From Halichondria panicea (taxonomy: Eukaryota > Porifera > Demospongiae > Suberitida > Halichondriidae): a stretch of DNA of 64,000 nt. Positions 47,301-58,400 of this stretch are shown one piece after another (position 1 is the first letter of the stretch; each line of letters opens with the position of its first letter). The notes below the pieces were generated by a model. That model was not told the DNA's origin, ran no database searches, and worked only from the letters and a program-made list of their open reading frames with translations. The stretch is from NCBI RefSeq assembly GCF_963675165.1, contig NC_087379.1, positions 2,918,201-2,982,200 on the forward strand, in the 5' to 3' direction. The position numbers were made by a program, and so were the translations under genes.

Positions 47301-47865
47301 GGCATGTACGCTGGGGTGCCAGGCGTCTCCGTCATTCGACTAACTTGAAGGGGGGTAAAGTTTAAGTTCGAGCAACCCCCAGATCGGATATCTTGGCTGT
47401 CATGTTGGTGGACAAAAGAACGTTGTTGGCTGAGAGGTCTCTGTGCACAATGACCGGTGTTTGGCCATGGAGGGAGACCAGACCCAGTGAGACGTCATGG
47501 AGGATGGAGAAGTTGATCTCATCAGGGAGAATACCGTAGCGTTCGAGACAGCTGGTCAAGTTGGTGGGGAGGAACTCCATGACTAGGATGGGGAATTGAG
47601 AGCCTTCCTCAAAACAGACTCCCAGAAACTGGACAATGTTGGGGTGCCTAGTTTGACTGAGCAGGTGACACTCCTCCAGATACCTTCGTGCTGCATGCCC
47701 GATTCCAGTCTCGTAGAAAACTCGGTAAAGCTTCTTGCCGGCACATTTCAGTCCTTGATACTCTAGCTCCATGACAACAGCGTAGGAACCGTGTCCCAAC
47801 TCATTCTTGGTGATGTGAATTTGTCTCAAGATAAACTGCTTAAAATCTTGTGGATTTACCGCCAT
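41319..47865 (-). CDS. Protein kinase / coiled-coil / Kelch-repeat protein (one-base frameshift)
   Basis: Two exons. Exon 1 (47,865-46,163) encodes a kinase domain: glycine-loop region LGHGSYAVVMELE, lysine in CAGKKLY, catalytic loop VIVHRDLSANNVLL, DLG in place of DFG, activation segment ending MTETPGTPAYMPPE, and VDVFSFGVMMIH. A long coiled coil follows, with four degenerate 21-residue repeats (EEVVRKDSAIEEKAREIEVLA type). After a 3.9 kb intron, exon 2 (42,239-41,319) encodes six Kelch blades (GG dyads in YYGGGDC, VAVGGRD, IVAGGEV, YLVGGYD, FAAGGLI, LVIGGWN) ending in a stop. The junction is phase 0 on both sides. Between DLGVAR and LNFTPLQVSRMTETPG one base is missing (about 47,356-47,390), creating a TAA. 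It may be a recent lesion or a sequence error. The protein is probably a cytoplasmic signalling kinase of the tyrosine-kinase-like group; its substrate is unknown. Confidence 0.78.
42465..42670. mobile_element. MITE related to the 56,428 element
   Basis: It shares GTGAAATTTTCGATGAGCTT, CGTGGGTTAGCAAT, GGCGTGGCTTCCGGTAAAC and a terminal TCTCGAAAATTTCGCACTAT with 56,428-56,656, mostly in inverse orientation. It lies in the kinase/Kelch gene intron. Confidence 0.65.
43081..43483. mobile_element. 403-bp pogo-type MITE with TA duplication
   Basis: The ends CAGTAGTCTCTCGTTAATCC and (reverse) CAGTAGACTCTCGCTATTTC are imperfect inverted repeats, flanked by TA on both sides. The interior repeats the end motif (GGTGGCTGTATTTCGGG, GGTGGCCGTATTTCAG). 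Non-autonomous. Confidence 0.8.
44488..44648. repeat. Three consecutive near-perfect hairpins
   Basis: Hairpin 1 is at 44,488-44,545 (26-bp arms, one mismatch, loop TTTATC). Hairpin 2 is at 44,559-44,598 (19-bp perfect arms, 2-base loop; arm CCTGGTAAAAATGTTGCTT). Hairpin 3 is at 44,599-44,648 (24-bp perfect arms, 2-base loop; arm starts TTACGCCCTATGAACG). Hairpins 2 and 3 abut without a spacer. The arms are unrelated to one another in sequence. Confidence 0.9.
45975..46122. mobile_element. Inverse-orientation copy of the 17,324 TIR element
   Basis: Its reverse complement runs CAGTAGAATTCCCTATAACG, ACACCTTTGGGGAAC, AATGTTTTGGCC, matching 17,324-17,492. It lies just downstream of the coiled-coil exon donor, inside the kinase/Kelch intron. 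Confidence 0.75.
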
Positions 47866-48239
47866 TGTTCAGACTCCTTGTCGCTGTATGAACAACCACG
47901 CAACATTAAATACGCAATCTAGCTAATTTTATAGCAATGATCTATGTTGCAAGTATAAAAGCATAAGCTTACAGGACTACATTCAGTAGATAGATATCTA
48001 TTGAGTACGTGCATGTACATGTACATACAGTAGATCTATTTACAGTAGAATCTATATACATGTATAAAAAAACTCTTTAATCCATAATCATGCATCTTAC
48101 CTGTAATTTGTAAAGCTTGATCCTGGTGAAGTTAAACGTACGTACCGTGACAGATCTACGTTACAGAGCTAGCTAGCCAGCTAAAGACAAGCATAGATAT
48201 ATACAAGAGCGAGAGGTCTGAGGTATATATATATCGAAC

Positions 48240-48964
48240 TAGAGAGGACGTTGTTACCATTTTAATTATTGCATTCTAATCACGTGCACTGTAAACCGCG
48301 TGAATGTGTCGATCATAGCCGCACACAAATGCTCGGTGACGCGCCTGCGCCGACTCTCCATCACCTTATCTTCTGAACACAGCAAACACAGCACACACAT
48401 TGAACACAGCCAAAACACAGCAGACACAAAAACACAGCAGACACAGTGAACACAGCAGACACATTGAACACAGCAAACACAGCAGACACATGCAGTGAAC
48501 ACAGCAGACACATTGAACACAGCGAACACAGCAGACACAAGGACACAGCAGGCACAGTCAACACAGCAGACACAAAAACACAGCAGACACAGTGGACACA
48601 GTCAACACAGCAGACACAGTGGACACACTGGACACAGCAGACACAGTCAACACAGCAGACACAGTGGACACAGCAGACACAGTGGACACAGTCAACACAG
48701 CAGACACAGTGTTGACAGTCAACACAGCAGACACAGTGGACACAGTGAACACAGCAGACACAATCAACACAGCAGACACAGTGGACACAGTCAACACAGC
48801 AAACACATTGGACACAGCGAACACACTGTCGACGTTGAGCACAGCACCAGAAGATAAGCCGATCGAGAGTCGGCACGTCACAGAGTATTTGATGATCGGC
48901 GCACGTCCACGCGGTTTACAGTGCACGTGATTAGAATGCAATAGGTAACAACGTCCTCTCTCTA
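48240..48964. mobile_element. TIR element packed with a minisatellite
   Basis: Outer inverted arms of about 60-100 bp run TAGAGAGGACGTTGTTACC, ATTGCATTCTAATCACGTGC, ACTGTAAACCGCGTG on the left, with the complement on the right (GCGGTTTACAGTGCACGTGA, TTAGAATGCAATAGG, ending near CTCTCTCTA). Everything between is the minisatellite at 48,376-48,845. No transposase is present. It sits about 375 bp upstream of the kinase/Kelch start codon. Confidence 0.8.
48376..48845. repeat. Minisatellite, CACAGCAGACACAGT/GGACACAGTCAA units
   Basis: Some 470 bp of degenerate tandem units built from CACAGCAGACA, CAGTGGACA, CAGTCAACA and CATTGAACA. The unit is a multiple of 9 bases, so all six frames are long and open. 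These frames (Cys/Val-rich or Thr/Asp-rich) are a consequence of the repeat and not genes. Confidence 0.93.
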
Positions 48965-49019
48965 ACGGTTAGTAGTGTCATTGATGTTCTTCATGTTGGA
49001 GACACTCTGAACCATGTTG

Positions 49020-49250
49020 CAGCTTTATCATAGAGACAGGAGTGCCTGGGGTGCTTCTCACAGGGATCTTGGAGACAGGAGTGCCTGGGGTGCTCCTCAT
49101 AGGGATCCTGTCTCCAGGATCAAGAGTGCTTCTCACAGAGACAAGATCAGAGTGCCTGGGATGCTTCTCACAGGGATCTTAGAGATAGGAGTACTTGAGG
49201 TGCTTCTTATAGGGGTCCTATTACCTTCAGGTCCTGATAACTTGGCCATA
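49020..49250. repeat. Degenerate ~42-bp tandem repeat
   Basis: Repeated GGAGACAGGAGTGCCTGGGG followed by TGCTTCTCACAGGGATCTT, about five imperfect copies, decaying toward 49,250. One plus frame reads repeated VPGVLLTGILE-like units but has no gene context. Confidence 0.7.
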
Positions 49251-49312
49251 GGGGTACCTCCAGTAGGAGAAAAGGCTTACTTTGCTCTAGCTCTTCAAAG
49301 AATGTAATTAAA

Positions 49313-49843
49313 AGGTCGCAATAATTAGCTAATTAGAGCTAAGGTTAATCGTGTCCTCCCTCCTCTGTGAACGCAGAGGCAGAGGAGTTGGGAGGAAGTT
49401 GAGATCACGTGCAAAATATCAATAAATGTGCTGAGTCAGCGCTATTTTTTGTGTCTAGTCAGCAGTTTAGTTGTACACAAGATATCAAGAGCTAGAGATG
49501 AGCAGTAAAAGATCCAGAAGATCACGTACATGCCAGACTCCTGTTCATTCCAGGAAGAGAAGCTTTATCTCCGTAGATGTAGTACTTTGGCTAGGAGAAA
49601 TCATAAGCAGGTGCAGTAATCAATGTTGTACAGCTTGGAGTGAGGAAGAAGTCAGACTGCTCATTTCCTTGATGACCAGAAGCTTCTGTGAAACTGCTGA
49701 CTAGACACAAAAATAGCGCCGACTCAGCACATTTATAGCTTTAGTGATATTTTTGCACGTGTTCTCAACTTCCTCCAACCTCCTCTGACACAGAGGAGGC
49801 TCTGGAACCACTTGACCTTAGCTAATTAATTAAGGTCACTAAT
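49313..49843. mobile_element. Long-TIR element with internal small SANT/Myb-like frame
   Basis: Arms of roughly 150 bp, imperfect: the left has GAGCTAAGGTTAATC, GCAGAGGCAGAGGAGTTGGG, GTGCTGAGTCAGCGCTATTT and TGTGTCTAGTCAGCAGTTT; the right has the complements (AAACTGCTGACTAGACACA to CTTAGCTAATTAATTAAGG). The 230-bp centre holds an ATG frame at 49,498-49,704 (MSSKRSRRSRTCQTP, then TAWSEEEVRLLISL). The WSEEEV..L stretch resembles the first helix of SANT/Myb/MADF domains, as found beside Harbinger transposases. The frame ends inside the right arm. Non-autonomous element. Confidence 0.7.
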
Positions 49844-50004
49844 TGTATTTATCCAAACTTCTCTTGCAGACTACTTTTAATTATTGGACTAAATAAAAGC
49901 TATTACTAAAGCTACATAACATAATAGTATTAGTAGCTTTTTGTTATATAGCTTTGTTATCTCCACCGAGGCATCAGCACATGCAGTGCTTTCAATGTGC
50001 TATA

Positions 50005-52995
50005 TAAGCTTATATATCTAGTGCATGCATCACTTTACACTTTGTTGAGAGCAAAAATGGTATCATTCATTTCTGTTCCTATATACCAAGACAATATCTT
50101 TTTGAATGTGATTAGTATACTCATGATAGCATTATAATTATATATACATTTGTACGCCATAAAGTATTTCAGTTTGAGGCACTTTCTATACTCTTGACGG
50201 CCATTGCCAAAGCTCCCTCGTACGTGAAGTTGCCCCCAATGAACCCACTGGAGTGAACGAACACACAGCCTGGGATACCACTCACACTAGACAGCTCCTC
50301 GTCTCGCAGACCACGCCAGGCAGTGTGAAGAGAAAGTCTAGGGAAATTAAGCAGTGGTTAATGCTAATTTAAAGCATGTACTGTATTGTAGTTAGATCCT
50401 CCTCACCTATTTTCAAATCCAGATTCATGTAGAGGTACTGCCTATGAGGAGCGAGAGATCAACGAATGACATGTGACCTTCTAGCAGCAATTCATGCAAC
50501 AAGGAAAGAAGGTAGTTGCTGGTATAATAAATGTCAGGTCCTGTAGAAGTACAGACGCCTAGATTATGATCGGAAGAAGTACAATCAACTTATGCTGTTT
50601 TTACATATGCAGCGTTCAACATCTTCGTCATACACCCTCCACTACATGTGCTGTTCGATCCTGTTAGCTAATTAATCAATGGAAAGGTGATCAGTTAAAG
50701 TCTATTTACATTGAGTTCGGCCCCGGAAGTTATGTGGTTTTTTAGCTGGTTGGAGCTTATCAGTTCTACAGCATAATTATAGATAGTTTTGAAACTTTGT
50801 GAAGTATAACAAGTTATGACAACTTTATGAAGTCGAACTCAACACAAACGGACTTTAGATAGCCTAGCTAAATCTAAGTATCACGTACAGTAGACTGACG
50901 TCACGAATACCACAGCCACTTAAAACTGATATTCTGACTGTGCACCACAAGTCTCTACACGAAGTTTGACCAGCTTATTTTCGCCATACAAAAGTGACTG
51001 CTCGCGAGTCTATCTAAAAAGTATTCAGAGCACCCCCTGGCTCACCTGTACCCTCCATTTGTCCGAGTCTCCCTCCTTGTAGAGCATAAACTTTGCACTC
51101 TCCGAGAGGCCGAGAGTTCTCTCCAGCTCAAACAGGTGCTCCTTCCAGGGACATGCCTCTTCCAGTCTCAACACTGCACCACTCGAGTGTACCTGCAGAC
51201 GGGAGCATGCAGTGCAAAATAACGAATAATCCAGAGGATAGTCAGGGTAAAAGGTCTTAATCAAAATCTGCTTTCAGAGGACTCTACCTTCAATCACGTG
51301 AATGTTCATTCCGGTTGGAGGCACCAAAGGAAGCTAGTAGATAAGTTGTCTGTAACCGTAAGACCTTTGACCCTGACTATACTCCTCCGTTTACAATCAT
51401 AAATTGAATTGCTCCTTTAATTACCACTATTGGATGCATGAGTTAGGATTCCGTACCTCTAATCGTTTCTCGATGGCGCTCCTGACGTTTATCCGGGCAG
51501 GTAGCCACACATTCTGCAGTCCCTTCACACACTGCTCAAACTCTCCTCCCACCAGCTTCATGGCACACTGGAACCTAGCCTGTGAAAGGGGGAGGGGTTA
51601 AGTACACCACTCGTTACGACATTGCGCTGAAACGAAGGAACACATCCAAACAGCTAGCAATGGAACCACCTCAGATAAATTTAGGACTGCATTAAGAAAG
51701 GACACTGCATCTTACAACAGATACTGGTGCATTCACGTATTAAAAGCATTGGAGCAACATAGATAAAGTGAAAAAGCGCAAATACTCACACATTACCGGG
51801 GAGCCCGGGGGGAGGGGCGTACGTGCTTCACTAAACACTACAATACACCTACTGGTAGCCTCTAAACATGCTCTACCATGCTCCCAGTTTACATACATCA
51901 GCGTCTTTGTTTGTATCATTCCAGGCTGGATTGAGACGTCCCACTCTGCTACCAATGGTACTGGTCACTTTGTACCTGTAAGGAAAATACAACGATAATT
52001 ATGATAAAGTACCGTATTACTAGAATATTTTGCGGGTGAAAAACCTTTGCGAATGAGCTAAATCAGCAGAAAATTTGATCCTTTGGGATCTAACTATTGC
52101 GTTCTGGCAAGGATCGTGTGTATTTACTAGTAATAATTTAGGTTTTACGGATTTTATTGTTGCGAATTGATCAACCCTCGCAAAATTCGCAAATGTTTGA
52201 TTCTCGCAAAACATTCTAGTAATACGGTACATACAATACAGTAATGAAAGAAATGATGAGGAGCCTTGCATACTACGTAGTAGCTAGTCTGCCTGTAAAA
52301 CGTTGACAATTAAGCCTAAGCCTAGCTTGCAAAAATGGTGTGAAGAAATCTCAAAGGGATCTGCCTGCCCACACTGGTCGAACCACCCCAAGATACATTG
52401 ATTTAAACTGGCAGAACCCTGATCATCCATCCCGTGTGGCCCATAAGAAAACCTGTAAGCCACACTAGCAGCCACGTCCAGTGTGTCATACAGGATTTTG
52501 AAGTAGAGGGGGGAAATAGAAAAGTAACCAGAACATTTTGCTAAAAAAAAGGTCAACTGTTATTTCAAAACCCTGTTTTATAGTATGTAAAATTGCTAGC
52601 TATGGACACTCAGTCATACACTAGAACCTGAATGCAAAAAAGGGGGGGGGTTGGAGCTAGGGGGATATCCCCCTTTTCCCCTGTATGACACCCTGACGTC
52701 AATGGTCGTACATAAGACGGGTGTTACATGTGTATACTGTGTAGCCACAACACAGCGGAAGTACATTACTGTAAGACATGACCAGTGTTTTTGCAGCCTA
52801 AAAAATGTCTCACTCCGTTACCTCGGTGCTCCGTCTCTATCGCTGATACCATTGTCCACGGCATCCACCTCCTCTACAAAGCTGGAGTATGCATTATTGT
52901 AGAGTTCCTCTATCAGCTGATTGTCAGACTCAAGGCCTGGGGAGGGTAAAGGTCACCAATATCTCTGATAGGCCAAAAATAAAATTACAAATGAC
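50005..52995. repeat. Segmental duplication, MYG1 3' half (within complete gene)
   Basis: Counterpart of 37,400-40,395 with high identity across exons and introns. Confidence 0.92.
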
Positions 52996-53700
52996 TAGTG
53001 TGCTTAGAAAATAAAAGGCACGCATGCACACCCCACATAAACTAGCTAAAACGGATCAAAAGGTATCTTTGTATCGCTTTCTGATTAAAATCCAGAAACC
53101 ATCACAAAATAGTGTACTACCTGCAATGGTGGCTATGACACTTCGTCCAAAGTGCAAGTAGACCAGTCCGGCGCTGCTCAGTTTGGTGGTCCACGGCTTG
53201 CCTCCACTGCTGAGGCTGCTCATAGAGCCATTGAAAGACCTGGGTTCATAAAGAAAGCATTCATGAAATTAGCTACACAAAGAGATATAGACACTGTTTT
53301 GGAGGTGTCTACGAGATTTAGAAGCTCAAAAGTACGTACTACATGTACCTGAGGGATGCTAAATCACACGGACACTGACAAAACAATGTCTAACTCATTT
53401 AGATACTAGTGCGCATGCCCGTTGTTAAGTAATTGTATTGTAGTCAAGCCTCGAGGGCAAGGTTTGTGCATGGGCACACAAGTATCTGGACCCTGTGTCT
53501 GAAGCCCTCAAGGTACATGTAGTACCCTTGCTACGCTCGGGATACTAAAACAGTGCCGGACTTTTAAATCCCATAGACACCTCCAAAACAGTGATGCTAT
53601 ACAATAGTAAGGCAGTTCAATAAAAATTCGAATAGAGAGCTTATTGTGTTCATACGGAGTGGATATATCAAACTAGCCCTAGCCAATACTCATTACTGAG

Positions 53701-53736
<36 letters not shown>

Positions 53737-54708
53737 CACCGTTGATGGTGGTCGTATCTGTGCTTGCTAGGGTCATAGACTCCACCCACATCCACAACAA
53801 TGTCACACTGCGACAGTTGCTCAGGATCTCGAGTACGGACAATCCTGCATCATGAAATATAAGAATAGTGAGTGGCAAGTTTATTGGCTATGGAATATCA
53901 ACAAAGAAACATACCAACGTAATATAGAAGGATCAGAAACCAATTAAACTGAGACTGTATTTCTTGAGAGAGGAACCTCAGTATGTCAAGGACCCTATAA
54001 CTATCAGGGACAGTGGTGAAAACTTACAATAACACCCCCTGAGATTAGCTATTTACCGTGCTTCTTCTAAAAGAGGTGCCGCTTTTCAATAATTACGATA
54101 TTAGCTAAGGGCTATAATTACAGACAGAAAAATTAGATTTGGTCCTAAGAGGCCAAAGAGGCGTATAATTAGAAGGGCGCCTTATAAAACAAGTGGTATC
54201 CTCGATTCTAGGCCGCCCTAAACATCTTGGAACTCGAGGCTCAGGTCTGAAAGATGACCCTGGAGTGTTTCCTTGGCTTTCCACTGGGCCTTTTTGTGGC
54301 ATCTACAGGTGGAGGACGATGCTTCTTATGTGGACGACGTGTCTCACACATCCTCAAGCTTTCTGAAAAAAGAAGTGATACTGGCCTCCATTTAGCAAGG
54401 CGCCACCAAAAATAATCTCTGTAGCCACATGGAGCTCTACATTAATTATGGATACCTCAAAATTACTTTTCAGTCTAGGTAGCGCATAATTACAACTATA
54501 AAATTATACCCAGCAACTTTCCATCACTTTTGCCCTCATCACTTTTTCCCTCAAAGCATACTATTAGTCACCTAGCATCTTTGTACTCCGGTAAGAGTTT
54601 GAGCATGTAGCAGGCGAGGGCTTCGTCACAATGAAACGCCCCATTGTGTGTGCCAATGAGGACACCTGAGCAGGACTTTTTTGGATTGGGCTCACTGGGT
54701 GCGGCCAT
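50169..54708 (-). CDS. MYG1: MYG1 exonuclease (UPF0160, DHH-like), complete copy
   Basis: A 3'-5' RNA exonuclease of nucleus/nucleolus and mitochondria in other animals. Nine exons, all in phase to 342 codons: 54708-54572, 53844-53740, 53239-53121, 52936-52822, 51975-51897, 51579-51457, 51192-51046, 50441-50407, 50337-50169. Landmarks in order: [15 protein letters not shown] (metal site), [119 protein letters not shown]. There is no obvious N-terminal transit peptide; the start [13 protein letters not shown] is the only ATG giving HNG in frame nearby. Exon 2 ends eight bases from a (TG)n tract. Confidence 0.93.
52010..52229. mobile_element. 220-bp MITE in MYG1 intron 4 (copy 2)
   Basis: Duplicate of 39,420-39,639, with the same TACCGTATTACTAG termini. 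Confidence 0.8.
53702..53734. repeat. (TG)n microsatellite at a splice donor
   Basis: About 16 TG units. On the gene strand this is a CA tract beginning within a few bases of the MYG1 exon 2 donor GTGATAC. Confidence 0.95.
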
Positions 54709-55415
54709 TTTGAGTGGGTGAAGGGTTGCCGCTGAACACTGAACACTTCTATACAGCCAATGGAAAGTCTGGGGAAAAAAGTATTCTTAGTATGTACTCA
54801 TGATATTCTTTTATCACATATTTACAGAGAATGTAACACTAAATATAAGCTAAATTACCTTGGTTAAAGATCTAGTCAGTAGTAAACCTGACATTCATTT
54901 TATAACAGTCTAGTAAAATCACTCAGCCTCCACAGCTCCAGCGATCCTTTACCATGCACATGCAGCATGCGCATGACCGCGCGCCTTGTGCGCATGCCCA
55001 AACACATGATTCGATCTCGGATAATAATTATGAAACTGCTTTAACAATAATTAATGCTTGCAACACATGAAGTGAACGATAAAACTGAGTGATATGCTAA
55101 TATGTTGTTGAATTGATGAGTGGAGTCTATAGGTGATCAAAATGGTGCTATATACAAGACATTGAAACACTGAATTACAGTAAAGTATTAAAAAAATTAT
55201 GACTCCAACATTTGGATAAAAAAATTTGTATCTAATTTACAAGCTATAATTACTTGATATAAAAATGTTGCTCAACAGTACGTGTACATGCGGTACAAAA
55301 AGTAATGGTGATTAGCACCATTATTATGTCTTTGGGAATTGTAGAGATAATTGTTACATCAAGTATACATGGAACTTTATGTCAGTTTTGTTTTCGTCAA
55401 AGAGTAAAGTTGATA
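54709..55415. other. Intergenic between MYG1 and RFX
   Basis: It holds the MYG1 5' flank, including GCATGCGCATGACCGCGCGCC and GTGCGCATGCCC near 54,967-55,000 (NRF-1-like half sites), and the RFX 3' flank. No gene is seen. Confidence 0.55.
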
Positions 55416-58400
55416 TCAATGTATCGGTGTAGTAGCTGGGGTACAGGGGCTGGAGAGTTGGGAGAGAGAAGGTTTTGTTTCTTTGCCGCTAAATGGATCT
55501 GCCAATAACTCATCAGCCTCGGAAGTCATAAAGTTAAGAAGATCGTATTCGTATTGAGCATAGCCAATGCTTTCAGTCCCGAAGCCTCCCATACCACATG
55601 GAGTTGGTAGTTGAGCAGCATAAGGATCAGCAGGGTAGCTAGCAATAAGGTTATCTCTCTCATGTGGTAGGTACTCGTAACTAACTCCAGTAGAGTTGTT
55701 ACCTTGAGCAACGAGTTCAAGAGAAGCTGCGATATTGAGTGTGCACTCTGGGTCGTGTGTGAGTGGACTAGTGCATCCACTACTGGCGGAAGAGTGGGAT
55801 CGAGTGTCAGCCATATGAGGTACATCAGCCATAATGGGACTACCAATACTGTGAGCACTAATCTGTGAGTGGGGACGAGAGAAGTCGATCTCAAGGTTAG
55901 GCTCCGGGGATGATCCTAGAGTGGAATGGGAGAGAGGGGAGCTCAATGAGTGGTGAGAGGATTGAGGTGTGAGGGGGTTGTCCATGTATCCAGCTGTGAA
56001 AGTTTCGTTCTCAAGTGGAAGAGTGGAGGGTACACTGCACGATGGGTGACTATAACTGCCATATTCTTGCTTGAAGAAAGAGTCGCAAAAATTATCAGTG
56101 ATTGGCAGAAAGTTAGGGCTTGTTTGGGGGTGAGTAAGATAGTAGGCATCTGTGGGGTAGTCAGTTATTTGTCTTTGCTGTCCGAACATGTGAAAGTAAC
56201 TGATTGATTTGGAGGGAGTCTGGAGAGGGGAGGGGGGAAGAAAGGATGCTTGAAATCCAGGGGGGCAGTTGTTGAAGTGCCTAGGATCAAAAGGTGGTGG
56301 TGAGCCTGTGGATTGACACAAGAGAAACCATATAATGCCAGCTCAACAATGCATAATACAATACACATGCAATATACAGCATACTGCATGCATGCCTAGC
56401 TCTTTCGATAAAACAAATCTCGGCTTATACCGTATAGCGCGAAATTTTCGAGGCACTTATATTTCGTGGATTGGCCTCTAAAAGCCATTTCGTTGCACAA
56501 TGTTCGCGGAATGACTGCTTACCGGAAGCCACGCCTTTAGATCCTGCACGTTATAGCAGGTAAAGAACGATTTTCGTGGACTTAATTTTCGTGTGGATTG
56601 CTAACCCACGAAATCCACGAAAATTAAGCCCCTCGAAAATTTCGCGCTATACGGTAATTTGGTGCCTATATACATGTAGTTGAAGTACCCCCCCCTAAAT
56701 TACAGCTTTAAGTATGTATTGCACAGTGTGTACGTGCACAAACTTACATCCAGGGATGATGAGTACGTTGCTGTACTGTTTCTCAACAGAACGATATTGC
56801 AGTAGCTCCACGACATAGCTTACGTACTCTTGCAGTACTGCCCCTATCATCCGGAATGACTCTGTACGTGGAGAGACAAACAAAGTGTAATATCACCGCT
56901 TGTGATTGAAACGACATCATGCAGCATGGTGGGGGTGGGGCTTTATCTACAGATTTAAAGCTAGTGTACACAACTCACCGAGGGAGTTTCCATTGTTCAT
57001 CATGAGCTCTTGCTCAATAGAGAGGCTGAAGCAACTCCACACATTCTGAAAGTCCACTGAGAGGTTAGCCAACTGAGATAAACCCTTGTCGGCAGGCTGT
57101 AGAAAAATAGACATATTTAAATAGGTGTATGCATAACTAATTACATGCATACACATAAGACATGGCATTGCAGCATCGGTTTGCCTATAAATTATGACAA
57201 GGAAGAAGCCCTTTGCAGAAGTACACACACTATATTGAATCCCTTTCTAACTAAAATTAAGGTATCAAGTTTAACACGAATCGATATGCAAGCTGGTTTG
57301 ATTTTGAAAAGCGGTTTGAAATTCAAGTAGCCTTTATAAGGCTGCAGTACACGTATAGAGATGAAGCCACAGACACATGCAGTTGCTATAGGAGGAACAG
57401 TTTCATGCTGACTTGCTGTTGTCAAGCAATCATGGCAGCTCTCAATTATCTCATTCTTATTGTTTAACAAAGCTTGAAAGAAGAAGGAACTCGAGCGGTA
57501 ATCCAATCTGGCGAGAAGCCTGATTTGAGGAATGGCAGTTAGATGGTCTGACCTCTTGATGTGGTCAGATAGCTTCAGGAAAATAAAATACTCGGCAGTC
57601 TACGCAATTACTCGAAAACGGAAAATTACAGGCAACTATACGCATACTCTCTCTCTAGTAAACATATCGATTCTGTGTGTTTAAGTTTGCAGACTTTGCA
57701 ATCAGAAATGCTATTGTTATACATGTAGGCAATTAATGCAGGAAGTGTAATGGCATCATCCTTACCTCTTTCACATTTCTCTCAATGACGCTGTCGAGCC
57801 ACTCAAAGTATACTTCCAGTGTTGACTGCTTGATAAACATCTGCTCCAGCTCGCTTGAAACTGTATACAGAAAATAATGCATGTGATCACTTGGAACTAT
57901 AAGAGCGTCATTGCGTGTTTGTTTAAGTGGGATCACCATGCAGCTACTAATATGGAGGGCACATGGCACGTACAGCATTTATGATCTCACACATAAAAAC
58001 ATAGACTGGATACTTAGATGATTGTTTACAACCAATTTTAGTCGTGAGTAATACAGTTCAATTGCATGCATGGATCCAGCTAAGACTTACATTCTCTGAA
58101 TAGAGCCATTGATAGCTCTGAGAGATGTTGTCCGTTACACCTGGCCTGAGCAATAACAGTCTCTGTGTCCAGGACCCTCCAGTCGTTAATGATACACGTC
58201 ATGGTGTCGCTGCTTCGTATCACGGTGCGAGCATTCTGCAGGGGGTAGCAACACGGGACGGGGTTAATGGCATACAGGCAGGCACCAAAGATGCATGTAT
58301 ATATTATAGTGAACTCATGCGCATCCAGAAGTAAAGGAGCAAGCAACTCTCAGCACTAGAATGAAAACCCGCAAACTTTATAGATTGAGAGCAATTGTTG

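Noticed and set aside
48376-48845. CRISPR-like array
   Set aside because: Units are contiguous and degenerate with no unique spacers. The setting is a eukaryotic genome.
48266-48941. Long frames on both strands rich in Cys/Val or Thr/Asp
   Set aside because: They arise because the minisatellite unit is a multiple of three. All frames are open over the repeat and have no start context or family.
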